The notes under the pieces are model-generated. The model searched no databases, was not told the origin of the DNA, and was given only the letters and a program-made list of their open reading frames with translations. Source: Rhizoclosmatium globosum (Eukaryota > Chytridiomycota > Chytridiomycetes > Chytridiales > Chytriomycetaceae). Taken from it: a stretch of DNA of 64,000 nucleotides. Below, in pieces: positions 31,627-40,537 of the stretch (position 1 is its first letter; every line of letters begins with the position of its first letter). The stretch covers positions 1-64,000 of the forward strand of contig MCGO01000145.1 in the NCBI GenBank assembly GCA_002104985.1, written 5' to 3'. Both the position numbers and the translations under genes were made by a program.

Positions 31627-34600
31627 TTAAAATTTGAAATGATGAACAGCATTAGCTCGTTCGTCTCCATTCATTAATTCTCGGAGTGTTCTCATTCCCA
31701 TTTGTCGGACCAGTTTCTTATGTTGTGCGACAGGTAATGCTTTTGTTAGTATGTCAGCAACCATTAATTCAGTTGGACAGTAGACAAGTTTAACATCTTT
31801 CTTTTCTAAGTGTTCTCGAATAAAGAACATCTTTATATCCATATGCTTTACTCTTGCATGATGGACAGGATCGATAGCGATAGCCATAGTAGATTTGTTA
31901 TCTTGGAAGATTGTCATAGGATCATCGGTTTCGATGTTTAGTTCTTTCAACAGCATCTGCAACCAGATAGCTTCTTTAACGGCTTCTGTAAGTGCTATAA
32001 ACTCGGCTTCAGTTGAGGAGAGTGCTGTCGTTGACTGTTTCTTTGAAAACCAATTGATTAAACAACCAAACGCATAGACGAGGAAACCTGATCGCGATTT
32101 TCGCTGTGGTTCTCCTGCGTAGCTTGCGTCAGCCATAAGGAATGGAGCTATGCTTCCCTTCAGTTTTATCGGCTCTCCCGTGATTCTCGAGATCATCGGA
32201 GCATCAGTTTCTCTTTCGGTCGCATTTGGGTCTTCCGATGCAGCGTCCATAATAATAACTGGATTCTGACTTGGTTTGTAGAATAGTCCTAAGTCGTATG
32301 TTGTTCTTAAATATTGTAGAGCTCGAATCAGTGCATCGTAGTCACATTGTCGAGGTTCATTCTGATATTGAGCTATTGTATTTGTTGTATAGCTTAGTTC
32401 TGGCCTCGTCACTTGAGATAAGTGCGATAGTTTCATGTTTGTTGATAATATCCATTTCTTAACTTTTAAACACGTGATAAGTGGACTACTGTTATCATGT
32501 ATCCATGATTCACGCATAGGTGATTCTTTCATTTCGCTTTCGGGTATATCCCAATAACCGGCTTCTTTGAGGACTTCGGTCGCATAATTCGGCTGACCAA
32601 TCCATATTCCACCATTTATGCGTTCGATTTGGACTTTAAGTATCCAGTTTGCATTGTCATTTTCAGTTATTGTGAATTTCGATTTCAATAGATCTTTAAC
32701 CATTTGAATCGCGTCGTGCGAGTTACTTGCGATTAGAATATCATCGACATAGATAAGTACTATGGTCATTTGTTTTGTATCGGGATCAAATTTAAACATT
32801 ATACAGTTATCAGATGATAGTTGTTGGAAACCATTGTTAATGAAATGATCGCGAATCACTTTATAGAATTCGCGCGACGATTGGTGAAGACCATATAACG
32901 TTTTCATCAATTCGGCAATCATCTGTTTTCCTTTCGCATCGGTTTCTTCAAAACCGGGCGGTAGTCGCATGAAGTTCTTTTCTTTTAGGATTCCATGCAA
33001 GAATGCAGTCTTTATATCCGCTGTAGACGTATGTAAACCTAATAGCATCGCTAATGCTAATGTTAATCGTACAGCTTTCATTCTAACTACAGGTGAGAAT
33101 GTCTCGTTGTAGTCTTCGTTTTTAACTTGACCTGTTCCAACGGCAACGAGGCGCGCTTTGAAACGTTCTAAGAAACCCATCGGGTCTTGCTTATAGTCGA
33201 AAACCCATTTGCAGTTTATAAGCTTCCTTCCTTCAGGTAATTCGCTTATACTCTTTTTATCAAATACGCCTAAGTCTCTTAACGACTCGAACTCGATTAA
33301 CATTGCTTTCTTTAAATAATTCGCAAATTTATGATTCAATGCCTCCTTCAGGTTTTTCGGTACTGGCCCTAATTCCGAGACATGTACTTTTCCTGGTGGC
33401 TTTGGTGAATCAGCTACGTCGTCCCAATTTATTCTATCCTTTTGGGTTCGTTTTTGATTAATGCTTGTAGCAGCGGCTTTGAATTTTTGTTCTTGTTTCT
33501 CTACAAACTCGCTGAGTTTTCGGTAATGTTTTTCGAGTCTCTTCTCGTGGTTTCTATGTTGAATATTTTTACCGTCTCCATTAACAGCTCTTGCTTCGGT
33601 GTCTTCAGCAAGTATCTTAAAAAGCTTCGAGTTATTCGCATATAGCTCATCTAAGGCTAAAGCGGTTATCACTTCAGGCAAGCTTTCACAATTAGATTCA
33701 TTGATTTCGTATTTGTAGTTAACTCCAAACAGTTTCGGTTTAAGCTTTGCCTCCTTCTTCAACGGCTCCGCCACGTTGAGTTTCGGCCTGTCTTTACCAA
33801 CTTCCGCCTTTGTTGGCCCGAGCGAATTGGATACTACGGATTTTGTTTCAGGTCTTGTCATGAGTTCAGGTTTGTTTTCGCTTCTTCGCTTTTTATTTAA
33901 ATGTTTAATGTATTTTATCTCATCTGACTTTGCACGCTTTCCTGCCAACCGGATTTGTGCGTCACCATCGGAATCGCTTTCACTAGCGTTGGGTGAATCT
34001 AAGTCATGTGAGACCTTCTCTCTATCACCATTTGAATTCAACGAGTCCTTTACTTTAGGTTTCGTTCGTTGAATTACCTCTTCCTCAGGGCACCCGAGGG
34101 ATTCTACGCGTTTCTGTTCTGGAATCCAATGGGTCGGGCCAGGACCATCTACGGGATCCAGACGGAGTTGACCATCGAACGTAAGCTCAGTGTTTGGTGC
34201 TCCATTTTCAGCACTAACCAATTCTTGACTCGAAGGATCTACTGCTGTTACCACACCAGCGGCGCCGCCAAGGTCAAATAGGTCAGTTGGACTCACATCC
34301 CCGAATTCTTCAACGTGCAGGTCTTTATACGCTGATTGTTGAAGCAGGAACGGATTCAAGTGATGTGGTCTCAAAACCAAACCAGGGAATATCGTCGGGT
34401 AACATCGAATGTGGTATTCTGTACTCACAGTCGCCGTTCTAAAATTATAAACGCGTAGCAGCAATTGTCCTTCATATCCCAGAAAGATGACCGGTTCACC
34501 TTTGTGAAACTTGGTCTGGCGGACAAGTGGGTCTCTTTCGCTTCTATTGGCTTTTCTAACCTCACTTCGTGTCTCCTCAGGGATAAGCTTCATTGCTAGG

Positions 34601-37443
34601 CAACCAAATGGCTGGAGGATTCGTAAATCTATTTTTGGTTGTAGTGGTAATAGTTGGCAAGGTATTTGTTTTGTTGTTGAATGTATTGTTAAGTTTTCAG
34701 TGAATATAGTATAATCTAAAGCGAATTCAATAAAGCTAGGTGGTAATGTGCTATGTTGTAACGAACTTGCGGCGCGGTGTCCTGAGACCCCTATTGGTCG
34801 TTCAACTCCACCATTGAATTCCTTCACGTAGCTTGGCGACTGTTTATGGTCCCAATTATTCTTTTCGCATATAGTTTCAAATCTATTCGTTGCGAGTTCA
34901 CCTCTATCGGATCTCCATTCAACGATTTTGACATTATATCTTCGTTCGAGTTTCTCACCAAATGCGGCGATCTTCTCATCAAGTTTTTGTAAATTGTGGT
35001 GCCATAAGATCCATTTATATTTCGAGTATGCATCCACAATTAAACTAGCGTAACGTCGTCGATGGTACGTTTCAACTAATAATGGAAATGTGTCTTCAAA
35101 TAAGGTGTGTCCAAACTTCGGCGCTGTTGCATTTGCCGAATAGACAGGTTTCTTTTTGATTGCTACCAGTCCACAAATTGGACAATCTGTTTCGCATTTT
35201 GAAAAGTCGAACTCAATATTCATTGCTTTAAGCGTACGGCACATGCCTTTAACACCAACATGGTTTAATTTGTAATGCCATTTCAAATAATCAGTCTCAA
35301 CTTTTCGAGTTTGGGATTGGGGCATAATAAACTTCTTTTTCTTTTCGTCTTTTAATTTATCTTCTTTCTTTTTATTATTCACATTGTTCGCAACTGGTTG
35401 TTGCGTGTTTCGGATTTTCGAGATTTCCAAATAATATAGATCGCCGTGGCGTTTGCCAATACGGACCATTTGATTCATGTTACGTAAATAAAGATGTACT
35501 GCATGCTTATCCAATACTATTGCATCGTCCGTATCACCCAGCAAGTGAGTTACGGACATCAATGCGTCTGATAATTCTGGAACATACAGAACATTCTCTA
35601 TTCTGCGCGTTATTCCGTTTCCAAGATTTAAAACGATTGTTCCATATCCCTCTATCGGGATCTTGGAATCGTTTGCGAGGTAAACGAATCGCCCACTAGT
35701 TGGTTTAAAGTCGATCAAGTCCGACTTCTTGGGAGTCATATATTTTGATGCGCCACAGTCAACCATATCATTGGTCTCGCTTTTATCCGTATTTGCTTTA
35801 TTTGCTGATAATTTGTTGCATTTTACACAACTACAACTTTTTATTTCAAATAAACCCGCTTCTTTCAGCAGAGTATCAATTAGGTTAGATAAATAAACAT
35901 TGTCTTTTGTAATTTCTGACTTGAATTTGAATCCATCATTCGTCGTCGTTGGATTCACTGTCAGACTCGAAGGACTGGTTGCCACTTTCTCTGTCGGTTT
36001 CGTCTTCGACTGTAACTCGGCAGGCTTTGGAAGATCCAGTTTCCTCCTTTTTGATTGGTGAGTTATAGTGTAATTGTTTAAAGGACTTACTTTGAGTAGA
36101 TTCTCAAGTTCTTCCAAGTCCTTGGTATCCACGTGGTTTCCACGTTCCTTCTTGATCGTCTTGAATTTCTTGCCGTTGTACTCATCACGTTGGCTGTTCT
36201 TCAAGCGATCCTTGGCATCCTTAATCTTCTGGGTAAGCTCCTTCACTTTCCCCGCTGCTCTCATTGTCTTAACGGTATTGCAGTCTTCAAGGGTATGAGG
36301 AACTCCGTACGGATGAAGGACGCATTGGTCTTTGCTGGGTTCGCTGTGTCCACGTTTCCTTCCAGCATCTGTACGCCCTTTGCCATCATTTCCACGTCCA
36401 CGTTCGGCGCGATCATCTTCGCGATTGCGACTGTAGCGACCCCCCTTGTAATCGATGGGAGCGGTGGATGACGCGGCATTGGCTTTGGCTTTTGCAGCAG
36501 AGTTTTCTTTTTCGAGTTCCGTTTGATATGCTCGAAGGCAGCTGTTCATGTTATCCAATAAAGCTCGTGCGGTTTTATACTTTGAGTTACCGTCACGGCG
36601 AATCTCGGATGCTAGTTCCATGAAGCAGTGTCCCATCGAGGTGTTCGGATCAGGTAGAACAGACTTGCACGCAGCCAACATCAAATCCACAACAATGTTG
36701 TTAAGTGTGGATGTATCATCATTGGTAGCGTACCTCGGTTTTAATACTTGGGCTTCGTCGAGGCATTTTTCCGCTTCATTCAAGAACGACTTCATTTGGT
36801 TAGCATCGTTCCGTTTATACGCGTTTCCAAGATTAAGGACTTTAGTGAAAAATTCGGATGCTTGAGTACCAGATTTATCTACATGGGAGACTTCAGATCC
36901 AATAATTTTGATGGCGCAGAACAACGTCGGATTCTTTTGATAATCCGCGTGTCGTTTCACCTTGTCAATAAGGTCACCATCCTTTGGAAACAACATATAA
37001 AGTTTCGAGAATGCTTGAGCGTGAGATGATTTAACCTTTTTGTATTTTTCCATCTCCTTCTCATGCTGCTCCAACAAGTAGTTATAGTTTTTCCAAGCAC
37101 CAATGTAGATGGCATGGTCATATTCATAGTTTCGATAGTTTTCAGCATTTTTGAGAATATTTTGTTGGATAGTATCATTATCTGGTGCGCCTTCTTCAGT
37201 TGTGGTTGGAAGTTTGACAGGCGCGTTTGGCTCTGTGAAGGTCTTTTGACCAGGATGTTGGGTCGTCACGAGATTATCAATGGAAATATCATCATTGAAC
37301 TCGTTGTAGAATCCCAGACTGCTGAAAATAGTTTCCAAGTCTTTTTGACATTGGGTCCAATTGAGAGCATTCAAACCCCCGGTGTACGTATTTTGGAACT
37401 TCTTAATTAAGAAGTCGGCGTCCTTGTTTTTGTCAGAGAACAT
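31627..37443 (-). CDS. Copia gag-pol polyprotein (1,938 aa)
   Basis: One unbroken frame. Gag comes first, with an atypical knuckle C-x2-H-x5-H-x4-C (CVLHPYGVPHTLEDC) instead of CCHC. The protease follows with VDCGASKYMT, where copia enzymes normally have D-S/T-G-A. A GAG-pre-integrase zinc region (WHYKLNHVGVKGMCRTLKAM ... CPICG) precedes the integrase core (LFEDTFPLLV, WRSDRGELA, EFNGGVERPI supplying D, D, E). Reverse transcriptase has NCKWVFDYKQD, VRLTLALAMLLGLHTSTADI and the YVDD active site. RNase H has ADASYAG, SSTEAEFIAL and QDNKST. The domain order PR-INT-RT-RH is diagnostic of Ty1/copia. With identical LTRs the copy may be transposition-competent, subject to the DCGA protease motif. 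Confidence 0.96.
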   Translation of the reverse strand: MFSDKNKDADFLIKKFQNTYTGGLNALNWTQCQKDLETIFSSLGFYNEFNDDISIDNLVTTQHPGQKTFTEPNAPVKLPTTTEEGAPDNDTIQQNILKNAENYRNYEYDHAIYIGAWKNYNYLLEQHEKEMEKYKKVKSSHAQAFSKLYMLFPKDGDLIDKVKRHADYQKNPTLFCAIKIIGSEVSHVDKSGTQASEFFTKVLNLGNAYKRNDANQMKSFLNEAEKCLDEAQVLKPRYATNDDTSTLNNIVVDLMLAACKSVLPDPNTSMGHCFMELASEIRRDGNSKYKTARALLDNMNSCLRAYQTELEKENSAAKAKANAASSTAPIDYKGGRYSRNREDDRAERGRGNDGKGRTDAGRKRGHSEPSKDQCVLHPYGVPHTLEDCNTVKTMRAAGKVKELTQKIKDAKDRLKNSQRDEYNGKKFKTIKKERGNHVDTKDLEELENLLKVSPLNNYTITHQSKRRKLDLPKPAELQSKTKPTEKVATSPSSLTVNPTTTNDGFKFKSEITKDNVYLSNLIDTLLKEAGLFEIKSCSCVKCNKLSANKANTDKSETNDMVDCGASKYMTPKKSDLIDFKPTSGRFVYLANDSKIPIEGYGTIVLNLGNGITRRIENVLYVPELSDALMSVTHLLGDTDDAIVLDKHAVHLYLRNMNQMVRIGKRHGDLYYLEISKIRNTQQPVANNVNNKKKEDKLKDEKKKKFIMPQSQTRKVETDYLKWHYKLNHVGVKGMCRTLKAMNIEFDFSKCETDCPICGLVAIKKKPVYSANATAPKFGHTLFEDTFPLLVETYHRRRYASLIVDAYSKYKWILWHHNLQKLDEKIAAFGEKLERRYNVKIVEWRSDRGELATNRFETICEKNNWDHKQSPSYVKEFNGGVERPIGVSGHRAASSLQHSTLPPSFIEFALDYTIFTENLTIHSTTKQIPCQLLPLQPKIDLRILQPFGCLAMKLIPEETRSEVRKANRSERDPLVRQTKFHKGEPVIFLGYEGQLLLRVYNFRTATVSTEYHIRCYPTIFPGLVLRPHHLNPFLLQQSAYKDLHVEEFGDVSPTDLFDLGGAAGVVTAVDPSSQELVSAENGAPNTELTFDGQLRLDPVDGPGPTHWIPEQKRVESLGCPEEEVIQRTKPKVKDSLNSNGDREKVSHDLDSPNASESDSDGDAQIRLAGKRAKSDEIKYIKHLNKKRRSENKPELMTRPETKSVVSNSLGPTKAEVGKDRPKLNVAEPLKKEAKLKPKLFGVNYKYEINESNCESLPEVITALALDELYANNSKLFKILAEDTEARAVNGDGKNIQHRNHEKRLEKHYRKLSEFVEKQEQKFKAAATSINQKRTQKDRINWDDVADSPKPPGKVHVSELGPVPKNLKEALNHKFANYLKKAMLIEFESLRDLGVFDKKSISELPEGRKLINCKWVFDYKQDPMGFLERFKARLVAVGTGQVKNEDYNETFSPVVRMKAVRLTLALAMLLGLHTSTADIKTAFLHGILKEKNFMRLPPGFEETDAKGKQMIAELMKTLYGLHQSSREFYKVIRDHFINNGFQQLSSDNCIMFKFDPDTKQMTIVLIYVDDILIASNSHDAIQMVKDLLKSKFTITENDNANWILKVQIERINGGIWIGQPNYATEVLKEAGYWDIPESEMKESPMRESWIHDNSSPLITCLKVKKWILSTNMKLSHLSQVTRPELSYTTNTIAQYQNEPRQCDYDALIRALQYLRTTYDLGLFYKPSQNPVIIMDAASEDPNATERETDAPMISRITGEPIKLKGSIAPFLMADASYAGEPQRKSRSGFLVYAFGCLINWFSKKQSTTALSSTEAEFIALTEAVKEAIWLQMLLKELNIETDDPMTIFQDNKSTMAIAIDPVHHARVKHMDIKMFFIREHLEKKDVKLVYCPTELMVADILTKALPVAQHKKLVRQMGMRTLRELMNGDERANAVHHFKF

Positions 37444-37458
37444 TGTAGGCTGATGTTG

Positions 37459-37679
37459 TGTTTGAGCAGGAATGCGAGTGTTTTGGGAATAAAAGAGTTG
37501 TGTTTATTGTTTGTACTTTCGGACAATTATAAGACACGATGGAATGTTCTAGAAACTCCCTTATTTACCACTCCTTACTCATCTCCAACATCAGGAATCC
37601 ATGTATTCTCTGCTGTCTACGATGATCGGGTGAACATGCAGGACTTCGTCGGTCTAACTCGCGTCTAGCGGGTCAAACA
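37459..37679 (-). repeat. Copia 5' LTR (element orientation)
   Basis: Identical to the LTR at 31279-31499. The sequence just inside (CAACATCAGCC on the element strand) is the expected primer-binding position but is not one I can assign to a particular tRNA 3' end. Confidence 0.95.
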
Positions 37680-38322
37680 AATCTGGTATTGAACAAAATG
37701 CATACATTCGAGTTGCATGAGTATGGACTTGGTTGGATGCCCTTTTTGTTGGTAGTTGAAGCCTTAAGTATTAAGTATGGTATGCAACTTCATGATTTTG
37801 GGATAGTTCTTCTTCTCGTCGCCCAAATCAAGGTATACAGCCTCTGAGTTCGGAAACAATAACGATGATTCAGCATCCATTAATGTGAGGGTTCGCAGGA
37901 ATGTTCTGAAGCAGATTGGTTCATAAGGAGAGACAGGTGAAGGGATATGAGGTTTCGACACTTGAAAAAGAGTATTCCTTATGCCTTCACGGATTTCTTT
38001 TTACTTGTTGAATTATTTAGCTCGTGTTTGAGAGATGAGATTGGATTTAAGCAAGGGACGGATAGGTTGGCCTGGGAACACAGTTGGTGGCATGAAGCAA
38101 GAGTGATGATCGAGGTCCATAGGCTTGAAGAGTGGATCAGAGTGTTTCTTGTTGTTTGATTGAGGTGCAGGAGAGTGAAAATGTCGTGCCAAGAACATCT
38201 GAACACAGCTTAGAGTTAGACCAAAACAGACATATGAACAACGACTTACCCAAACTGTTATGGGAGATACAAATGAGGATCTCAGCGGGAAGAAGAGAGG
38301 TGAAAGTCTCTGTAGCGCCCAT
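37680..38322 (-). pseudogene. 5' part of F-box/Cys-rich pseudogene, split by copia insertion
   Basis: The minus strand begins MGATETFTSLLPAEILICIS, the same F-box start as the intact paralogue (RPFTSLLPTEVLMHIFKY). A 5' splice site (GGGTAAGTC) and then IFTLLHLNQTTRNTLIHSSS LWTSI follow, then LFFKCRNL, PICFRTFLRTLTL and NSEAVYLDLGDEKKNYPKIM. Frame changes and a TAA (near 37,978) show decay beyond the insertion itself. The reading stops near the LTR; the remainder lies at 30,840-31,278. Confidence 0.75.
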
Positions 38323-38638
38323 AGGGATCTTGTACGGGGAGCCGTAGCTCGGTGGGCACGACGAGTCCAGGAGAGTCCCTTGCAAGCCCAATTTATTGAT
38401 CTTTCTTGCACTATACCTACATATCCCAATATTCATGTCGATCACGACAGTCTCAATGAGATACATGTACATTGGGTTTTATTTCATATGTATTTGTTCT
38501 ACTTCTAGGAAACACTGAATCACATGGGATTCACAGTTGCTGTCTTTCTTCCGGGCTTGTCCTTTTTGGAGATGAAGAGAAGGAAAACTTGCGAGCGTCT
38601 TCTTTAGCCACAAGTTCACAACTCATTCAAAACCTCAA
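38323..38638. other. Intergenic / possible first exon of the next gene
   Basis: No secure gene. A 3' splice-like site TCTTCTTTAG at about 38,608 joins in frame to the surface protein that follows, so an unplaced first exon with a signal peptide may be here (for example MGFTVAVFLPGLSFLE at 38,524, frame not reconciled). Confidence 0.35.
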
Positions 38639-40042
38639 ATGGTTCTCAACATTGTGTCCCTCGCTGGAGGCCCCTTTGAGCGATTCGTTGCTCCAAATGG
38701 AGATTGTCAAGCGTTCAACGGGCGTGTCATTGTACCTACTGCTGCTCAATTGGACTGTCTTGCACTTTCAATGCCAGACACATTTAATTCTTCAACGTCC
38801 GAATACGGTCTTTCAGGAACCATCGCTAGCTTGCTCTCTTTCAAGAACACCAGCGCTGCTTGCGGCGGATCGGACCTTGTTTCCCGCTTGACGTCTGTGT
38901 ATGGTAACATCTCAGCCGATTTTCCGAATGGGATTCTGCTCCAATCGTTCGTGCCTTCGGTGACTGGATTGGTCCATGTCGATTTTATTCAGGCCCAATT
39001 TGGAATTGCAGGAAACGGAACTGGAAAGCCCATCGAAGCAAGAAGTAACTTTCTTGAAGCGCAGTGCATAGTTAGTTGGGTGTCATCTGTCAAACTTGTT
39101 CCAACTTTCTATATTATTGCGTACAATAACCCAGTCTGTGGACCAAAGGCTCCTGCTATTCTCGACGCTTCTGAACAGAACCGCCTAAACTATGTTGTCG
39201 CCCAAGTAAACTACCAGGAAGAAATCTACATGAACAGCGGAAATAACTACACTGCCACGTTTTCATCCCTCTACAGCGTCAACCCATCTGCCATTTTGCT
39301 CCAGAAGCTTTCTGCCATCAAGTTTTCCATCACTGTCACATCCAACCCTGCCGCTCCTTCTGCTGAAAACTCTTGCGTTTACCAGTACCTTGCAGGCGAC
39401 CGATACACATACGTGCGTGACTTCACTCTTGTGAAGTACGATCTTGGTGGTGCCAAACTTTTGCCAAACGTCTCTATTGAAGATGGATGTATCACAAAGG
39501 GGTCCACGGCGTCTTTGAGATTCATGTTTACCAACACTTCGGACGTTTGTGGAAGCACTGCCCCCGAAACCCGGTTCCAACGCTACTTTGGCGCACTTTC
39601 TAATGTTCAGTTTTATTATTTGGATGTTGCGGATGGATACTTTAACATTACTGTTGGGCTTCCACCTGCTCCTGGTCGTCGTGATGCAAGTAATGCGGTT
39701 TTCCACTTTGCTGATTTGGCGTTCTCGACTACAACTAGTACAACGACTTCTTCTACTACTTCCACGGCAACTACTACTTCTACTTCAACTACCAAGACTA
39801 CTACATCTACTACCACTTCTGATGCTGCTCTTGGGTCGTTGTCTGTTTCCTACTCCTCGACGTCTGCAGTCGCTGCTATTCCAACTGGTTACGTTGCTCC
39901 AACTGGCTATGTTGCTCAACCTGCTTACAACGGCCCAACTGCGTATGGAGCTCCAGCCGCCAACAACATTTACAAGGGAGCTTCCGTCGGAAAGGCTGGA
40001 ATTGTTTCCGCGTTGGTTGCTGCAATTTTGTTGGCGCTCTAA
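38639..40042 (+). CDS. Secreted Ser/Thr-rich, GPI-anchored-type surface glycoprotein
   Basis: Single long exon, 467 aa from the first ATG (MVLNIVSLAGGPFERFVAPN). The ectodomain has evenly spaced Cys residues (GDCQAFNG, AACGGSD, EAQCIVS, PVCGPK, SCVYQY, GCITKG, DVCGST) and many N-x-S/T sequons. A stalk of SSTTSTATTTSTSTTKTTTS type follows, then a Tyr/Pro/Ala segment (PTGYVAPTGYVAQPAYNGPT) and a C-terminal hydrophobic tail (AGIVSALVAAILLAL) typical of a GPI signal. There is no good N-terminal signal peptide at this ATG, so an upstream exon probably supplies it. Codon use is biased toward C-ending codons, suggesting strong expression. Family not recognised. Confidence 0.7.
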   Translation: MVLNIVSLAGGPFERFVAPNGDCQAFNGRVIVPTAAQLDCLALSMPDTFNSSTSEYGLSGTIASLLSFKNTSAACGGSDLVSRLTSVYGNISADFPNGILLQSFVPSVTGLVHVDFIQAQFGIAGNGTGKPIEARSNFLEAQCIVSWVSSVKLVPTFYIIAYNNPVCGPKAPAILDASEQNRLNYVVAQVNYQEEIYMNSGNNYTATFSSLYSVNPSAILLQKLSAIKFSITVTSNPAAPSAENSCVYQYLAGDRYTYVRDFTLVKYDLGGAKLLPNVSIEDGCITKGSTASLRFMFTNTSDVCGSTAPETRFQRYFGALSNVQFYYLDVADGYFNITVGLPPAPGRRDASNAVFHFADLAFSTTTSTTTSSTTSTATTTSTSTTKTTTSTTTSDAALGSLSVSYSSTSAVAAIPTGYVAPTGYVAQPAYNGPTAYGAPAANNIYKGASVGKAGIVSALVAAILLAL

Positions 40043-40537
40043 ACATCGGGTGTTCGGTTTTAAATCTTGATTCATTTTCATGTCTTATTCAGTTATCGTT
40101 GAGATTAGTTTTTAGATACAATATACTGGTCAATGCCCCTTTGTGACGTGGAATGATTGTGGAAAAAACGCACAATTTCCCAGACAATTTCTAAGCGATA
40201 GTTCATTTCTGCTTTGTCAGATTCAAACTACTTTCCCCCTTATTTCGGAGACACCCCGCAGTTTTTCCCAGTTCTGCCGTTATCTCTCAAAAGCCCACGC
40301 AGCACCGTCTGCCAATACTTTGTGTTCAACGCCGCTTATAGAAAACAAAGGCTTGTTTCTCGTTGCTCCTCTTTAGCTGAAATTTGAACCCCCTTCTTTC
40401 TTCTGGCCGAGTCAATTTAAAGGTAAATTCATACTATCTTGAACCCTTTGTTTCCCCCCCAAAAAAAGTTCTCACCAAAGTTGAGTCGACTGTGCTTCAG
40501 ATCCCGAAAAACTAAACTTAACTCTCATGAAACAGTG
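40043..40537. other. Intergenic, promoter of next surface gene
   Basis: No gene seen. A CT-rich stretch and poly-C/poly-A tract (about 40,450-40,468) precede the start. Confidence 0.5.

Larger units (their letters stand above)
31279..37679 (-). mobile_element. Intact Ty1/copia LTR retrotransposon
   Basis: 6.4-kb element with 221-bp LTRs identical base for base (31279-31499 and 37459-37679). LTR ends are TGTTTGA...TCAAACA inverted repeats. The flanking 5-bp target duplication is AATCT (31274-31278 and 37680-37684). It carries a single uninterrupted gag-pol frame on the minus strand. A purine tract precedes the 3' LTR (GCAAGGGGG on the minus strand). It sits within an F-box pseudogene. Identical LTRs imply a very recent insertion or recent LTR conversion. 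Confidence 0.97.

Noticed and set aside
37453..37668. Identical 70-aa open frames inside both LTRs
   Set aside because: They lie within LTR repeats on the strand opposite to gag-pol and have no domain; they reflect LTR sequence identity only.
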